DNA from: CAZUXY01 sp964624235
Lineage (GTDB): Bacteria > Spirochaetota > UBA4802 > UBA5368
NCBI GenBank assembly: GCA_964624235.1
Contig: CAZUXY010000009.1
Coordinates: forward strand, 22,497-86,496
Length of the DNA: 64,000 nt
Direction of reading: 5' to 3'
In this document: in pieces, positions 7,936 to 17,381 of the stretch
Position numbering within the stretch: position 1 is the stretch's first letter
How the letters are laid out: each line of letters starts with the position of its first letter
The notes under the pieces: model-generated
What the model was told of the DNA's origin: nothing
What the model saw: the letters and a program-made list of their open reading frames with translations, nothing else
The model's database searches: none
Translations under genes and position numbers: made by a program

Positions 7936-10104
7936 ATGAAACGCGCGAGAATACTGGTTGTCGAAGACGAATCGCTGGTGGCCCAGGACCTCGGCCGTAC
8001 GCTGGGTAAGATGGGTTTTGAAGTCCCCGCCGCGGCCGACAGCGGAGAAGAAGCCATCAGGCTTGCGGAGGAAATCCGTCCCGACCTAGTGATGATGGAC
8101 ATCAAGCTCAAGGGCCGGATGGAAGGGATCGAAGCCGCCGGAGTGATCCGCAGCACCATGGGCGTTCCCGTCATTTTTCTCACCGCCCATTCCGATACGA
8201 CCACGGTGGAAAGGGCGAAGAACGCGGGGGCTTACGGTTTTATACTGAAACCCTTCAAGGACCGCGAACTGGAAATCACCATAGAGATGTCCCTGCAGAG
8301 GCTGGAACTGGAAAAAGAACTCAATGAAAGCCGCCGCATTATAGAAAAGCGGCAGGAGCAATACCGCCAGCTGGTGGAATACGCAAACGACATCATTATA
8401 CAAACCGACAGCGAGGGGAGGATACTCTATGTAAACCCCGCGGCGGAACGCATTACCGGCTATCGCAGTGAAGAACTTATCGGCAGACGCTACGATGAAT
8501 TCATCCACCCCGAACAGAGAAAACCCCAGATAAAGCTGTACAGCCAACAGGTCGCCGCCGGGAATCCGATAGCTTATTATGAGCTTCCGCTGATCGGAAA
8601 GAACGGTTCGGAGATATGGGTCGGCCAGACCCTGACCCTGATCCTGAAAAACGGTAAAATAACAGGACTCCATTCCATCGCAAGGGACATCACGGCGCAG
8701 CGCCGTCTTGAACGCGCAATCAGAAAACGCGAACGGAATTTCCGTACCCTGATCGAGAATTCCATGGACCTGATCAGCATCGTGGCGTCAGACGGCATTA
8801 TACTGTACCAGAGTCCGTCTTCAGAAAGGGTGCTGGGTTACCACCCCTCTGACCTCATCGGTGAAACCATATCCGCCTATATCCATCCCGACGATACGGA
8901 CGCGTTCCGGGCAGTCTACGACGTGTCCGACGACAACGCCGGCACTCCGTATCGCCCCGTCGAATACCGCCTCCGTCACGCCGATGGAGGCTGGAGGACC
9001 CTGGAGTCCCTGGGGAAAACCATACGCGACGAGGAAGGGGTAACGGCGGTGATATTGAACTCACGCGATGTCACCGACAAAAAGCTCGCCGAGGAAACCG
9101 TCCACCGCCGCAACAAGGAACTGCAGCAGATCAACCGCGACCTGGAAAATCTCTATGACATCTCGCGCGCCACCGGCAAAAGCATTGAACTCGATGTGCT
9201 CCTCAAGGAAGTTCTGGAATCTATGATGTCAATACAGCGTCTGCGGTTCGAGCCCATGGGCGCCATACTCCTGATGGAAAACGGCAGGCTGAACGTCGCC
9301 TGCAGTCTGGGCCTTTCTGACAACTACACCAGCCGTCATGCCGACCTTATCCCGGGCAATTCATCCTGGGCTGAAGCGTTCAGGGAAAGCAGGATAATCC
9401 AGAGCTGTCCCCTCGACACCGGGAACGGCGCTTCTCACGGTAAAAATGAAACAGCGGGATTCACCAACCTGATTATCCCGCTTACCGCGGTTCACAAAAC
9501 GGTGGGCGTTCTTTCACTCTTCAGCTCCAGCAGCGACCTGCTCGAAGAAAGGGATTACAGGATGCTGTCCGCGGTGGGCAATCAGATCGGCATCGCCATA
9601 AGCAACGCCCAGCAGTATGAGGAAACCAGGTCCCAGTCACTGAAAGACCCCCTGACCGGCATCGCAAATCGCCGGGCGATGGAGGCGGAACTGAAAAAAC
9701 GCATCGACGAGTACCTGCGTTACGAAAAGATCTTCTCGATCATCATGGCGGACATCGACCATTTCAAAAGATACAACGACACCCACGGCCACCTGGAGGG
9801 AGACAGGATACTGGTCAAGGTGTCGGAAATACTGGCCGGTGAAATCAGAAAGACCGACCAGGTGTACCGCTACGGCGGGGAGGAGTTCCTGATGCTGCTG
9901 ATCGAGACACCGCTGTCGACGGCAGAGCATGTGGCCGGAAGACTGAGGGCGGCGGTGGAACAGGAAACCTCGGTTACTATCAGCCTGGGCGTCGCCGTAA
10001 CCGATGCCCGTACCCGGTCCGCCGAACTCCTTATCGCCGCCGCCGACGGGGCCCTCTACCGGGCGAAAAGCGGGGGGAGAAACCGGGTCGAGGTCCAGGA
10101 CTGA
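7936..10104 (+). CDS. response regulator diguanylate cyclase (REC-PAS-PAS-GAF-GGDEF)
   Basis: 722 residues. A receiver domain (1-120, phospho-acceptor Asp55 in M-M-D-I-K-L, Lys105) is followed by two PAS domains (about 140-255 and 265-385), a GAF-like domain (about 405-560) and a GGDEF domain (about 565-722). The active-site G-G-E-E-F sits at 647-651, with an inhibitory I-site R-K-T-D five residues before it. It therefore should make cyclic di-GMP in response to phosphorylation and PAS/GAF-sensed signals, and be product-inhibited. Start: ATG 7936 with AGGAAGG ten bases upstream; the more upstream codon at 7900 lacks a ribosome site. No cognate kinase gene is adjacent. It is divergent from the MttB-like gene. 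Confidence 0.92.
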   Translation: MKRARILVVEDESLVAQDLGRTLGKMGFEVPAAADSGEEAIRLAEEIRPDLVMMDIKLKGRMEGIEAAGVIRSTMGVPVIFLTAHSDTTTVERAKNAGAYGFILKPFKDRELEITIEMSLQRLELEKELNESRRIIEKRQEQYRQLVEYANDIIIQTDSEGRILYVNPAAERITGYRSEELIGRRYDEFIHPEQRKPQIKLYSQQVAAGNPIAYYELPLIGKNGSEIWVGQTLTLILKNGKITGLHSIARDITAQRRLERAIRKRERNFRTLIENSMDLISIVASDGIILYQSPSSERVLGYHPSDLIGETISAYIHPDDTDAFRAVYDVSDDNAGTPYRPVEYRLRHADGGWRTLESLGKTIRDEEGVTAVILNSRDVTDKKLAEETVHRRNKELQQINRDLENLYDISRATGKSIELDVLLKEVLESMMSIQRLRFEPMGAILLMENGRLNVACSLGLSDNYTSRHADLIPGNSSWAEAFRESRIIQSCPLDTGNGASHGKNETAGFTNLIIPLTAVHKTVGVLSLFSSSSDLLEERDYRMLSAVGNQIGIAISNAQQYEETRSQSLKDPLTGIANRRAMEAELKKRIDEYLRYEKIFSIIMADIDHFKRYNDTHGHLEGDRILVKVSEILAGEIRKTDQVYRYGGEEFLMLLIETPLSTAEHVAGRLRAAVEQETSVTISLGVAVTDARTRSAELLIAAADGALYRAKSGGRNRVEVQD

Positions 10105-10111
10105 AATACGT

Positions 10112-11290
10112 TCACCGGCGGCGCACCGCGGTCTCCAGACGAAGCAGCGCTTCTTTCAGCAGCGAACGCGGACAGGCGATATTGATGCGCTGGAACCCGT
10201 CGCCTTCAGACGAACCGAAAATAAATCCGTCATCCAGGGCGAGACGGGCCTTTTCTCTGATGAACAACCGTAGCGATTCCCGGTCCAGTCCCAGTCTGCG
10301 GCAGTCCAGCCACACCAGGTACGTGGCCTCGGGCTCGGTGATGGATATCTCCGGTATACGCTCCTTGATGAAATTTTTCAGAAATTCCAGGTTCCCGTAC
10401 AGGTAGGCCATGAGCGCATCGAGCCAGTCTTCACCGTGCCGGTACGCCGCCACAAGGGCGGTGACGCCGAAGGAGCCCGGAAGTCCCAGGCCGTACCGGT
10501 CAAGTGCCCTTCGATAGAGCCGCCGTTTTTCCTGATCGGCGATGATCAGGTTCGATGCCTGGAGACCCGCAAGGTTGAAGGTTTTGCTGGGAGCGGTGCA
10601 GACCACCGAATGTTCAAGGTACTCCCTTCCCAGGGAGGCGAAGGGAAGATGGATATTCCCGGGAAACACCAGGTCGGAATGGATCTCGTCCGAGACCACG
10701 GTCACACCGTTACCGAAACAGATGTCCCCCAGGCGCCGCAGCTCTTCCTCTTTCCATACCCTGCCTACCGGGTTATGAGGGCTGCACAGGATTATCAGCT
10801 TTGCCGAGGGATCTTTCGCCATGCGCTCAAGACCGGAGAAATCCATCCGGTACACGCCCGCTTCCTCGATCAGGGCGTTATTCATCAAAACCCTGTCGTG
10901 CCTATTCACCGCTTCCATGAAGGGGTAATAGACGGGCTGCTGCACTATGACGCCCTCTCCCGGCGCGGTGAGGGTCTCCACCAGCAGGTTCAGCGCGGGC
11001 ACTATCCCAGGGCTGAAGACGATCCATTCGGAGGCCACCTCCCACCGGTGCCTTTTTTTCATCCATGCGGAAACCGCGTCGTAATAGGGGGGCATGCAGC
11101 AGGTGTATCCGAAAACGCCGTGATCCGCCCGCGCCTTCAGCGCATCGAGCACTTCGGGAGGCGCGGCGAAATCCATGTCGGCGACCCACAGCGGAAGCAG
11201 GTCGGGATCGCCGAAAAGACGACCGACGGCATCCCACTTGAGGGAACCGGTATCGTGTCGGTCAATAACGATGTCGAAGTCGTAGTTCAT
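10112..11290 (-). CDS. PatB/MalY-type PLP-dependent C-S lyase (cystathionine beta-lyase family)
   Basis: 392 residues, fold-type I PLP enzyme. The N-terminal block (D-R-H-D-T-G-S-L-K-W, then L-W-V-A-D-M-D-F) is typical of PatB/MalY proteins, and the PLP lysine is Lys236 in T-A-P-S-K-T-F-N-L-A-G. Family members cleave C-S bonds of cystathionine or cysteine conjugates, giving a thiol, pyruvate and ammonia; some act as aminotransferases or regulators. An upstream GTG at 11332 would add 14 residues, but the family alignment begins at the ATG chosen. It converges with the diguanylate cyclase gene, the two stops being 8 bases apart. The next gene upstream is another fold-type I enzyme. Confidence 0.88.
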   Translation of the reverse strand: MNYDFDIVIDRHDTGSLKWDAVGRLFGDPDLLPLWVADMDFAAPPEVLDALKARADHGVFGYTCCMPPYYDAVSAWMKKRHRWEVASEWIVFSPGIVPALNLLVETLTAPGEGVIVQQPVYYPFMEAVNRHDRVLMNNALIEEAGVYRMDFSGLERMAKDPSAKLIILCSPHNPVGRVWKEEELRRLGDICFGNGVTVVSDEIHSDLVFPGNIHLPFASLGREYLEHSVVCTAPSKTFNLAGLQASNLIIADQEKRRLYRRALDRYGLGLPGSFGVTALVAAYRHGEDWLDALMAYLYGNLEFLKNFIKERIPEISITEPEATYLVWLDCRRLGLDRESLRLFIREKARLALDDGFIFGSSEGDGFQRINIACPRSLLKEALLRLETAVRRR

Positions 11291-11431
11291 CTGCCTGTCA
11301 CCCGGCGGTGCTGTTATCTGGAATGCATCCACCGGATTGAGGAATCGGTCAACTGTATTTCATGCCGTGTCGAGTGCAGCGCATGAAGAAACCACGTCAC
11401 CTTCCGGATGATCGAGAGTTGTAGACGCCGA

Positions 11432-12610
11432 TCACACAAACTCCCTGATGACCCTGCCCAGCCGCTCTATCCCGGTACGGATGGTTTCCTCGTCGACGCT
11501 TGAGAAATTGAGCCGCATGGTGCTGACGTCCCCGCTGCTCACATAAAAGGGGTTTCCCGGCACGAAGGCAACTTTTTCCCTGATGGCGCGGTCGAATACC
11601 TTAAGTGAAGATATCCCGCCGGGCAGGGTGATCCAGAGAAACATACCACCCTCGGGTTCCGTAAATGACACCCCTTCGGGGAAATGCTCCCGGATAGCCT
11701 CCACCATGGCCCCTCTCTGCCGTCCGTAGGCCTCGCGGATCTTCGCGATGTGCGCCTCGAGATCATGATCCTCCAGGTGTCGGTGGATTATCCGCTGCCC
11801 CACGTAATTGGTATGCAGGTCGGTGGCCTGCTTGGCCACGATGAGTTTTTCCATGATGTCGGGCCTTGCGGCGATCCAGCCTATGCGGAACGAGGGCGCC
11901 ACGATCTTGGAAAAGGTCCCCAGGAGTACCGTATTGTGAGGCGCATAGGCTTTAAGGGAACGTTCATCGGCGCCCAGGAAGCGCAACTCACCGTAGGGAT
12001 CGTCCTCCACCAGTATGACGTCGGTGGATTCAACGAGTTCGGCCGTTTTCTTCCTCACCTCATCGGAGTAGGTGATGCCCGAGGGGTTCTGGAAATTCGG
12101 CACCGTGTAGAACAGCTTGGCCCGGCTCGCGTTCAAAACCCTTTTGAGCGCGGGTGTATCGATACCGTCGCGGTTGAGCGGAACGGGATGGAACGACGCC
12201 CGGTAGATCATGAACGCCTGGATGGCGCCCAGGTACCCCGGCTCTTCTATCACCACATCGTCCCCCTCGTTCAGAAAGGTCTTGCCCAGCAGGTCCAGTC
12301 CCTGCTGGGACCCGCTGGTGATGAGTACCTGTTCCGGCGGCACGTCCAGTCCCTTCTTCTCCCGGTAGCGGCGGGAGATCCATTCCCTGAGGGGAAGGTA
12401 CCCCTCGGAGGTGCTGTACTGTAAAACGTCCTTGCCGTCTTCAGACAGCACCTTCATTGCCGAGTCTTTGATCTCTTCAACGGGAAAGAGATCACGGTTG
12501 GGCAATCCTCCCGCAAAGGAGATGATATCCCGATCCACGGCCGTCTTGAGTATCTCTCGAATGAACGAACGGGGCACATCCGAGATACGGTCGGAAAATA
12601 TCGAACCCAT
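11432..12610 (-). CDS. PLP-dependent aminotransferase, LysN/2-aminoadipate type
   Basis: 392 residues, class I/II aminotransferase. It starts with I-S-F-A-G-G-L-P-N (about 30-38), has the S-G-S-Q-Q-G-L-D block (99-106), the N-P-S-G motif (175-178), E-D-D-P-Y (202-206) and the PLP lysine Lys235 in G-T-F-S-K-I-V-A-P. This pattern matches the 2-aminoadipate/LysN and MocR-like catalytic subfamily, which transaminates branched, aromatic or aminoadipate amino acids. No N-terminal GntR DNA-binding domain is present, so it is an enzyme rather than a MocR regulator. A near-perfect ribosome site (AGGAGGTGA) precedes the ATG. It is followed on the same strand, after 141 bases, by the PatB-like gene. Confidence 0.88.
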   Translation of the reverse strand: MGSIFSDRISDVPRSFIREILKTAVDRDIISFAGGLPNRDLFPVEEIKDSAMKVLSEDGKDVLQYSTSEGYLPLREWISRRYREKKGLDVPPEQVLITSGSQQGLDLLGKTFLNEGDDVVIEEPGYLGAIQAFMIYRASFHPVPLNRDGIDTPALKRVLNASRAKLFYTVPNFQNPSGITYSDEVRKKTAELVESTDVILVEDDPYGELRFLGADERSLKAYAPHNTVLLGTFSKIVAPSFRIGWIAARPDIMEKLIVAKQATDLHTNYVGQRIIHRHLEDHDLEAHIAKIREAYGRQRGAMVEAIREHFPEGVSFTEPEGGMFLWITLPGGISSLKVFDRAIREKVAFVPGNPFYVSSGDVSTMRLNFSSVDEETIRTGIERLGRVIREFV

Positions 12611-12855
12611 GATCTCACCTCCTTAATAATCCTGCCTTGTGCGAATTTAAGGCTTATGCTCCCCTCATGTTTAATTGTAAATCATTATTTCATACATACC
12701 ATGAAGTTTATACGGTTATCATCATCCACGCGGTATCGGCCCTTCGTGATACTGTTTTCCGGGAATTCGCTCTGTCCGACGGGATAACCAGGATGATTTT
12801 ATGAAAAAAAAAGCGGGGGCAGGATGAACATCAGGGTGATCCGCGTGAACTGTTT

Positions 12856-13716
12856 TCAGACTGCCGACGGTTCGACGGCATGAAACCCGTACCGCCGGCC
12901 GTCATGCCGTATTATGCCGAACCCGGTTGAAAGGCTGTGGGGGAAGACCGCGGTGGAGTTCCCCGCGACGGCCTTTTTCAGCAGGCGTTCCTTCATGCGG
13001 TACGTGTCGACAGGGTAGCGGTCGTACGCCATGATGTTGGGCAGGTGGACATGTTGGGGAGTGGGTATGAGGTCACCCCAGTACATGAGGGACTTCCCCC
13101 CCGATTCCAGGATAAGCACCTGGTGGCCCCGTGTATGCCCTCCTGTCACGATGAGGCGTATGTCTTCATTTATGGAATAATCGCCGTCGATGATTCTCAA
13201 CTGCCCCGCCGTCTCCAGCGGCAGCAGGCTTTCAGGGATATAGCTTCCTCTGGATTCGGCGTTCCCCGACACGGCTTCTTCCCACTCGTGTTTCTGGACG
13301 ATGTACCCGGCGCCGGGGAAACGGGGGCGGTATACACCTTCGTGTTTGCTGCAGGCGGCGCCCGCGTGGTCCCAGTGCAGGTGGGTGTAGACCACCGTAT
13401 TCAGGTCGGCGGCGGAAAATCCCGCGGCCTTCATTTCCGCTTCCAGCAGGTTTACGCTTTCCATGTGATAGATGGCGGCCAGCCTTTCGTTCCCGTCGAA
13501 CACCTGGCCCGCGCCCCCTTCCACCAGAAGCACCATGCCCCTGCCGGCGATGATGAGCGAGGTGAGTCCCAGCCGTATGCGGTTGTTATCGTCGTACTCG
13601 TAGTATTTCCCCCAGAGGGTCCTTGGAGTGACGCCGAACATGGCGCCCCCGTCCAGCCGGAAATACCCGTCGGAGAGCTGAAAGCAGCGGTAATCGCCTA
13701 TGGTGACAGTATGCAT
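12856..13716 (-). CDS. MBL-fold metallo-hydrolase
   Basis: 286 residues. The metal-binding signature T-H-L-H-W-D-H-A-G is at 111-119 (His112, His114, Asp116, His117), and a later G-G-H-T-R-G-H gives another ligand. The long form, with an N-terminal domain before a late H-x-H-x-D-H, resembles the AHL-lactonase and PNGM-like group of the metallo-beta-lactamase superfamily. It probably hydrolyses a lactone or ester, but the substrate is not deducible. AGGAAC lies upstream of the ATG. It starts 8 bases after the stop of the DHH-CBS gene on the same strand, so the two are probably co-transcribed. Confidence 0.85.
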   Translation of the reverse strand: MHTVTIGDYRCFQLSDGYFRLDGGAMFGVTPRTLWGKYYEYDDNNRIRLGLTSLIIAGRGMVLLVEGGAGQVFDGNERLAAIYHMESVNLLEAEMKAAGFSAADLNTVVYTHLHWDHAGAACSKHEGVYRPRFPGAGYIVQKHEWEEAVSGNAESRGSYIPESLLPLETAGQLRIIDGDYSINEDIRLIVTGGHTRGHQVLILESGGKSLMYWGDLIPTPQHVHLPNIMAYDRYPVDTYRMKERLLKKAVAGNSTAVFPHSLSTGFGIIRHDGRRYGFHAVEPSAV

Positions 13717-13724
13717 AACCGTTC

Positions 13725-15032
13725 CTATTGTTCTTTTCCCTGGCTGCCCAGGTACTTCAGGTAATCCGTACGGGTAACGATACCCTGTAACTTGCCCCTG
13801 TCGACAATGGGCAGGTGTCCTACATTGTTCTTGAATAGCAGTTGCTGTATCTCCCGCAGGGTGGCGTCCGGCGCTCCCGTGACGAGTTTTTTCGCCATAT
13901 AGCCTTTTACCGGCGCGTGCATATGGCCCGACCTTCGGCCCTTCATGATGTCGCGCAGGGTAAGGAAGCCCGTCAAACGGCCTGAACCGTCGGTCACGGG
14001 CGCTCCGGTCAGGTTTACTCCCTCCAGGAACATGGACGCCTCAAGCAGGCTCCAGTCCTCTTTCATCGTCCGTACTTCCTTCGACATGATACGCTCGGCC
14101 GTTACCGCCGGCGCCAGCGTTTCGGCAAGATACGCGCGAAGTTCCTGGAACACCTCAATGGAAGTGCTGTTCTTCACCTGCGCCGACGCCGCCCCCGGAT
14201 GTCCCCCGCCGCCGAAATGGGCCAGCAGCCTGTCCAGCATTATCTCTTCCCCGCGGCTGCGGGCGATGATGACCGTGCTTTTATCACGCCGGAAACCGAA
14301 CACGGCGAAGAGCGCGTCGGGAGACTCAACCTCGTATATCTTTTCCACCACCGCGGCCAGGCCGCCCGCCTGGACTTCCATCTCCTTATAGCAGAAAACT
14401 ATGGAATGGCCGTGCATGTTTTCATAGATAAGCCGGGAGAGCACTTCGTGGAAAAGCCCTATCTGGTATTCCTCTTTCAGTCCCGCCAGGAACGTCCTTA
14501 CAAGCCGCAGCGATCCCCCCTTTTCCAGCAGGAAACGGGCGGCGTCGAAATCATCCTTCGCCACGTCTTCATGGGTGAAGTTGCCCGTGTCGGCGTATAT
14601 CCCGGTGAGGGCGATGGTCGCGTCATCCGGCGCGATATCGATTCCCCTCTTCATCACCTCCAGCGCCAGGAGGGTGGTATTGGCCCCGCAGGCGCCGCTT
14701 TTTACCACCGCCCCGGGGATGTCCGAGGGTTCAGCACCGTGATGGTCCCAGACCTCGAAGACAGCGTTCGACATATCGGCGGCATCGAGGAATTCACGTA
14801 TACGCCCCGAGGACCGGGTGTCGACCACCACCACCGAGTCGATGGACCGGCCCCGGATATCGGCGCCCGAAAGAAAATCAAGGTGGGATTTGTACAGGTT
14901 GTAAATATTGCGCGCCACCGGCCGCATGAGCCGGCTTTTTACGGGACGGTGGTCGGGGTACAGGCAGCGGCCCAGTACCATGGAGCCGATACAGTCCGGA
15001 TCCATGCTGTTGTGACCTATGATAATCTTCAT
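13725..15032 (-). CDS. DHH-family phosphoesterase with DHHA1 and tandem CBS domains
   Basis: 435 residues from the chosen ATG. The N-terminus (H-N-S-M-D-P-D-C, about 7-14) and V-W-D-H-H-G (about 96-101) are the metal-binding motifs of the DHH superfamily; G-G-G-G-H-P-G-A-A-S (about 272-281) is the DHHA1 motif. Two CBS domains fill about 310-430. The DHH-DHHA1 core resembles NrnA-type oligoribonuclease/pAp phosphatases and the N-terminal module of some A-adding tRNA nucleotidyltransferases, but no nucleotidyltransferase domain follows. The CBS pair suggests adenine-nucleotide control. An upstream codon at 15101 would add 23 residues with no family support, so the ATG just before the first beta strand was preferred; its ribosome site is weak. 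Confidence 0.85.
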   Translation of the reverse strand: MKIIIGHNSMDPDCIGSMVLGRCLYPDHRPVKSRLMRPVARNIYNLYKSHLDFLSGADIRGRSIDSVVVVDTRSSGRIREFLDAADMSNAVFEVWDHHGAEPSDIPGAVVKSGACGANTTLLALEVMKRGIDIAPDDATIALTGIYADTGNFTHEDVAKDDFDAARFLLEKGGSLRLVRTFLAGLKEEYQIGLFHEVLSRLIYENMHGHSIVFCYKEMEVQAGGLAAVVEKIYEVESPDALFAVFGFRRDKSTVIIARSRGEEIMLDRLLAHFGGGGHPGAASAQVKNSTSIEVFQELRAYLAETLAPAVTAERIMSKEVRTMKEDWSLLEASMFLEGVNLTGAPVTDGSGRLTGFLTLRDIMKGRRSGHMHAPVKGYMAKKLVTGAPDATLREIQQLLFKNNVGHLPIVDRGKLQGIVTRTDYLKYLGSQGKEQ

Positions 15033-15162
15033 CCAGGCTGTAGAACTCCCGGCTATCGGATATATGCTGAGTGCCGGGGCGGCGGGATTCTCTCCATACA
15101 AAGACGCTCCGCTGAACCGGCGGGAATTTCTTTATTCTGCAGCCGGCGGCGACAGGGTCAAG

Positions 15163-16617
15163 TTATTTATTACCAGGGCGATAATCCGTACCGGCCGCGC
15201 CTTTCCCCTGCTTCGCGCCTGACCTTTTCATGATGCCGTCCAGTTCCGCGTCGAAACCCGGCAGTAACTTTTTACCTTCGGGGGTAAGGATGATGTTTTT
15301 CATCTCACGCGGGTCCTTCGACAGGTCATAAAGTTCCGGTGCACGGCACGAGTCCCACCTGATATACTTGTATCGTTCGGTGCGCAGCGTCCTGTTGGGA
15401 GGGACCCTCCCCCCGAAGGGAAAGTCCTTGAAAAGCTCATACATGAAAGATTTCCGTCCCGGTGCTTTGGGATTTCTTAACGCCGGCACCAGGCTCTTAC
15501 CCTGCATCTCCGCGGGCGCCTTCACGCCCGCCAGTTCCAGCAGGGTCGGCGCAAGGTCGATATTCAGGGCCATCTGTTCGGCGTGACGCCCCGGCGCGGC
15601 AACCAGCCGCGGGTAACGGACCAGGTATGGTATACGGATGGATTCCTCGTAAGGCCAGTGCTTGGCATAGAGGCGGTGCTCTCCCCACATGTAGCCGTTA
15701 TCGCCGGCGTAGACGATGACGGTGTCGTCGAGTACTTTCATTTCCTCGAGCAGTTTCAACACACGGCCGATCTGCTCGTCCACGGAAACCAGGCACTCAC
15801 AGTAGCGGCGGTATATGCCGTGCATGGAGCCCATGGATCCCTCGAGCCAGTTGTTGCCGCTCCAGGTGTTCCACTGGTCAGATTCGGGGGCGAGGAAATC
15901 GAGCTTCGCGTTTTTATAAAGGCCCTTCAGGTGCCGCGGCGGCTTCCAGTCGTGATGAACCGCCTTGTGGGAAAGGTACAGGCAGAAGGGCCTGTCTTTA
16001 CGCTCCTTTATGAAATCCAGCGCGTAATCGGTCAGTTCTTCGGTGATGTATTCTTTCCGGTTCGGCACGGGCCTGTGGTTCACGAACAGCGGACAGTTGT
16101 AGTAATCGCCCTGCCCGTCCTTCCGCGTGAAGGAGACAAAAAGGTCCACTCCGCGCAATCTGGGAAGCCCACCACCCGGCATGTGCCATTTGCCGATAAA
16201 GGCCGTGTCGTAACCGCTCTTCTTGAGCAGTTCCATGAAGGTCACGTTATTCTCGTTCCAGGTGGTGAAGTTGTTGATAACGCCGTGTTTCGATGCGTAC
16301 TGACCGGTGAGAAAGCTCGCCCTGCTGGGACTGCACAGCGAGGTGGTCACGAAGGCGTTTTTGAAAAGCACCCCCTCCTTCGCCAGGCGGTCCATGTGCG
16401 GCGTCTTCAGGAAAGGATGTCCCAGGACCCCCAGCATGTCATAGCGATGGTCGTCGGTCAGAATGAAGATTATATTGGGACGCCGGTGGGCCCCCTGCGC
16501 ATAAAGCCGCTTCTTCAGCGGAAGGCCGGCCGCCGCGGCCAGGGCCCCTCCCATGATCGTAAGGGCGCTGCGGCGGGTGATCGGACCGGTTGCGATGTGC
16601 TTTTTTGTTTTTTCCAT
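15163..16617 (-). CDS. Tat-exported arylsulfatase-type sulfatase
   Basis: 484 residues. A twin-arginine signal (T-R-R-S-A-L-T, about 14-20) with a hydrophobic stretch indicates export in a folded state. The sulfatase signature C-S-P-S-R-A-S-F-L-T-G starts at Cys95, the residue turned into formylglycine by FGE; Asp55 and Asp56 in L-T-D-D-H are metal ligands, and G-K-W-H follows at about 142. It should hydrolyse a sulfate ester in the periplasm, consistent with use of sulfated glycans or phenolics. AGGGGG precedes the ATG. It lies 9 bases downstream of a membrane-protein gene and is probably translated with it. No FGE gene is seen in the window. Another sulfatase is at 28754. Confidence 0.92.
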   Translation of the reverse strand: MEKTKKHIATGPITRRSALTIMGGALAAAAGLPLKKRLYAQGAHRRPNIIFILTDDHRYDMLGVLGHPFLKTPHMDRLAKEGVLFKNAFVTTSLCSPSRASFLTGQYASKHGVINNFTTWNENNVTFMELLKKSGYDTAFIGKWHMPGGGLPRLRGVDLFVSFTRKDGQGDYYNCPLFVNHRPVPNRKEYITEELTDYALDFIKERKDRPFCLYLSHKAVHHDWKPPRHLKGLYKNAKLDFLAPESDQWNTWSGNNWLEGSMGSMHGIYRRYCECLVSVDEQIGRVLKLLEEMKVLDDTVIVYAGDNGYMWGEHRLYAKHWPYEESIRIPYLVRYPRLVAAPGRHAEQMALNIDLAPTLLELAGVKAPAEMQGKSLVPALRNPKAPGRKSFMYELFKDFPFGGRVPPNRTLRTERYKYIRWDSCRAPELYDLSKDPREMKNIILTPEGKKLLPGFDAELDGIMKRSGAKQGKGAAGTDYRPGNK

Positions 16618-16626
16618 ATCGGCCCC

Positions 16627-17184
16627 CTACCGCACAAAGTGATCGGCGTAGTGGTTCACCACCACATAGGCCCATTCCTGCCCGCGGATAAGGCCGAAAT
16701 AAACCCCTGCCGCTCCCAGCAGCAGCAGTGAGATCACCAGCGGGTGCATCACCCTGACGCCGGGAGTGCCGCGACGGCGGTCCAGCGCACGGCAGAGGAT
16801 GTCTGAAACTGAAAACTCAAAGAGGGTCACGCATACGGCGCCGAAGGTCCAGGGGAGAAAAAAGAAATAAACCATCTCCACCGCCGAAAACTGGCATGAA
16901 ACGGTCGAGGCCATGCGGACCAGCCAGATGACCGGGTTTGCGTACGCCACGACTATACGCTCCATGAAAGAGGCCCCCCGAAAGTAGGCCATGGCGGGTC
17001 CTATGAAGGCGAAGAACCACAGCGAAAGAAAGATGACCCCGCCGGAGACGTCCTTGATGATATTCCTTGCCACCCCCTGCTCCATCCCGCTGGATCCGTG
17101 ATAGATAAGACTGGAAACCGTCATGGTTCCCACCGCGGCCAGCAGAGGGACTATAAAACGATGAACGAAACCGCGATCACTCAC
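16627..17184 (-). CDS. polytopic membrane protein of unknown function, upstream of sulfatase
   Basis: 185 residues beginning at a GTG. About four to five hydrophobic spans (roughly 10-28, 46-68, 84-100, 103-125 and 147-165) mark it as an integral membrane protein. I recognise no family. It is 9 bases from the sulfatase gene on the same strand, so a role linked to the sulfatase (anchoring, transport or maturation) is possible but unproven. The start is uncertain: the GGGGGAGG upstream lies very close to the GTG. Confidence 0.6.
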   Translation of the reverse strand: MSDRGFVHRFIVPLLAAVGTMTVSSLIYHGSSGMEQGVARNIIKDVSGGVIFLSLWFFAFIGPAMAYFRGASFMERIVVAYANPVIWLVRMASTVSCQFSAVEMVYFFFLPWTFGAVCVTLFEFSVSDILCRALDRRRGTPGVRVMHPLVISLLLLGAAGVYFGLIRGQEWAYVVVNHYADHFVR

Positions 17185-17381
17185 AACCTCCCCCTTTCAC
17201 TATGGCATAACAAAGATATGCTATTTTATTAAAATATATATACAAGAACTTTATTCAGTTGCCGGAGGGTTTTTCCCTTAAAACATACCCGCGGGTTCCT
17301 CGCAAGGGCCGCCATGAAACGACGCAGGAAGGGAGATATGGAAATCGAAAAGATCGCAGTTTCAAATCACCCTGTTATTAT

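Noticed and set aside
14199..15233. Long plus-strand open frame opposite the DHH-CBS gene
   Set aside because: Antisense shadow; the minus-strand frame carries the DHH, DHHA1 and CBS motifs.
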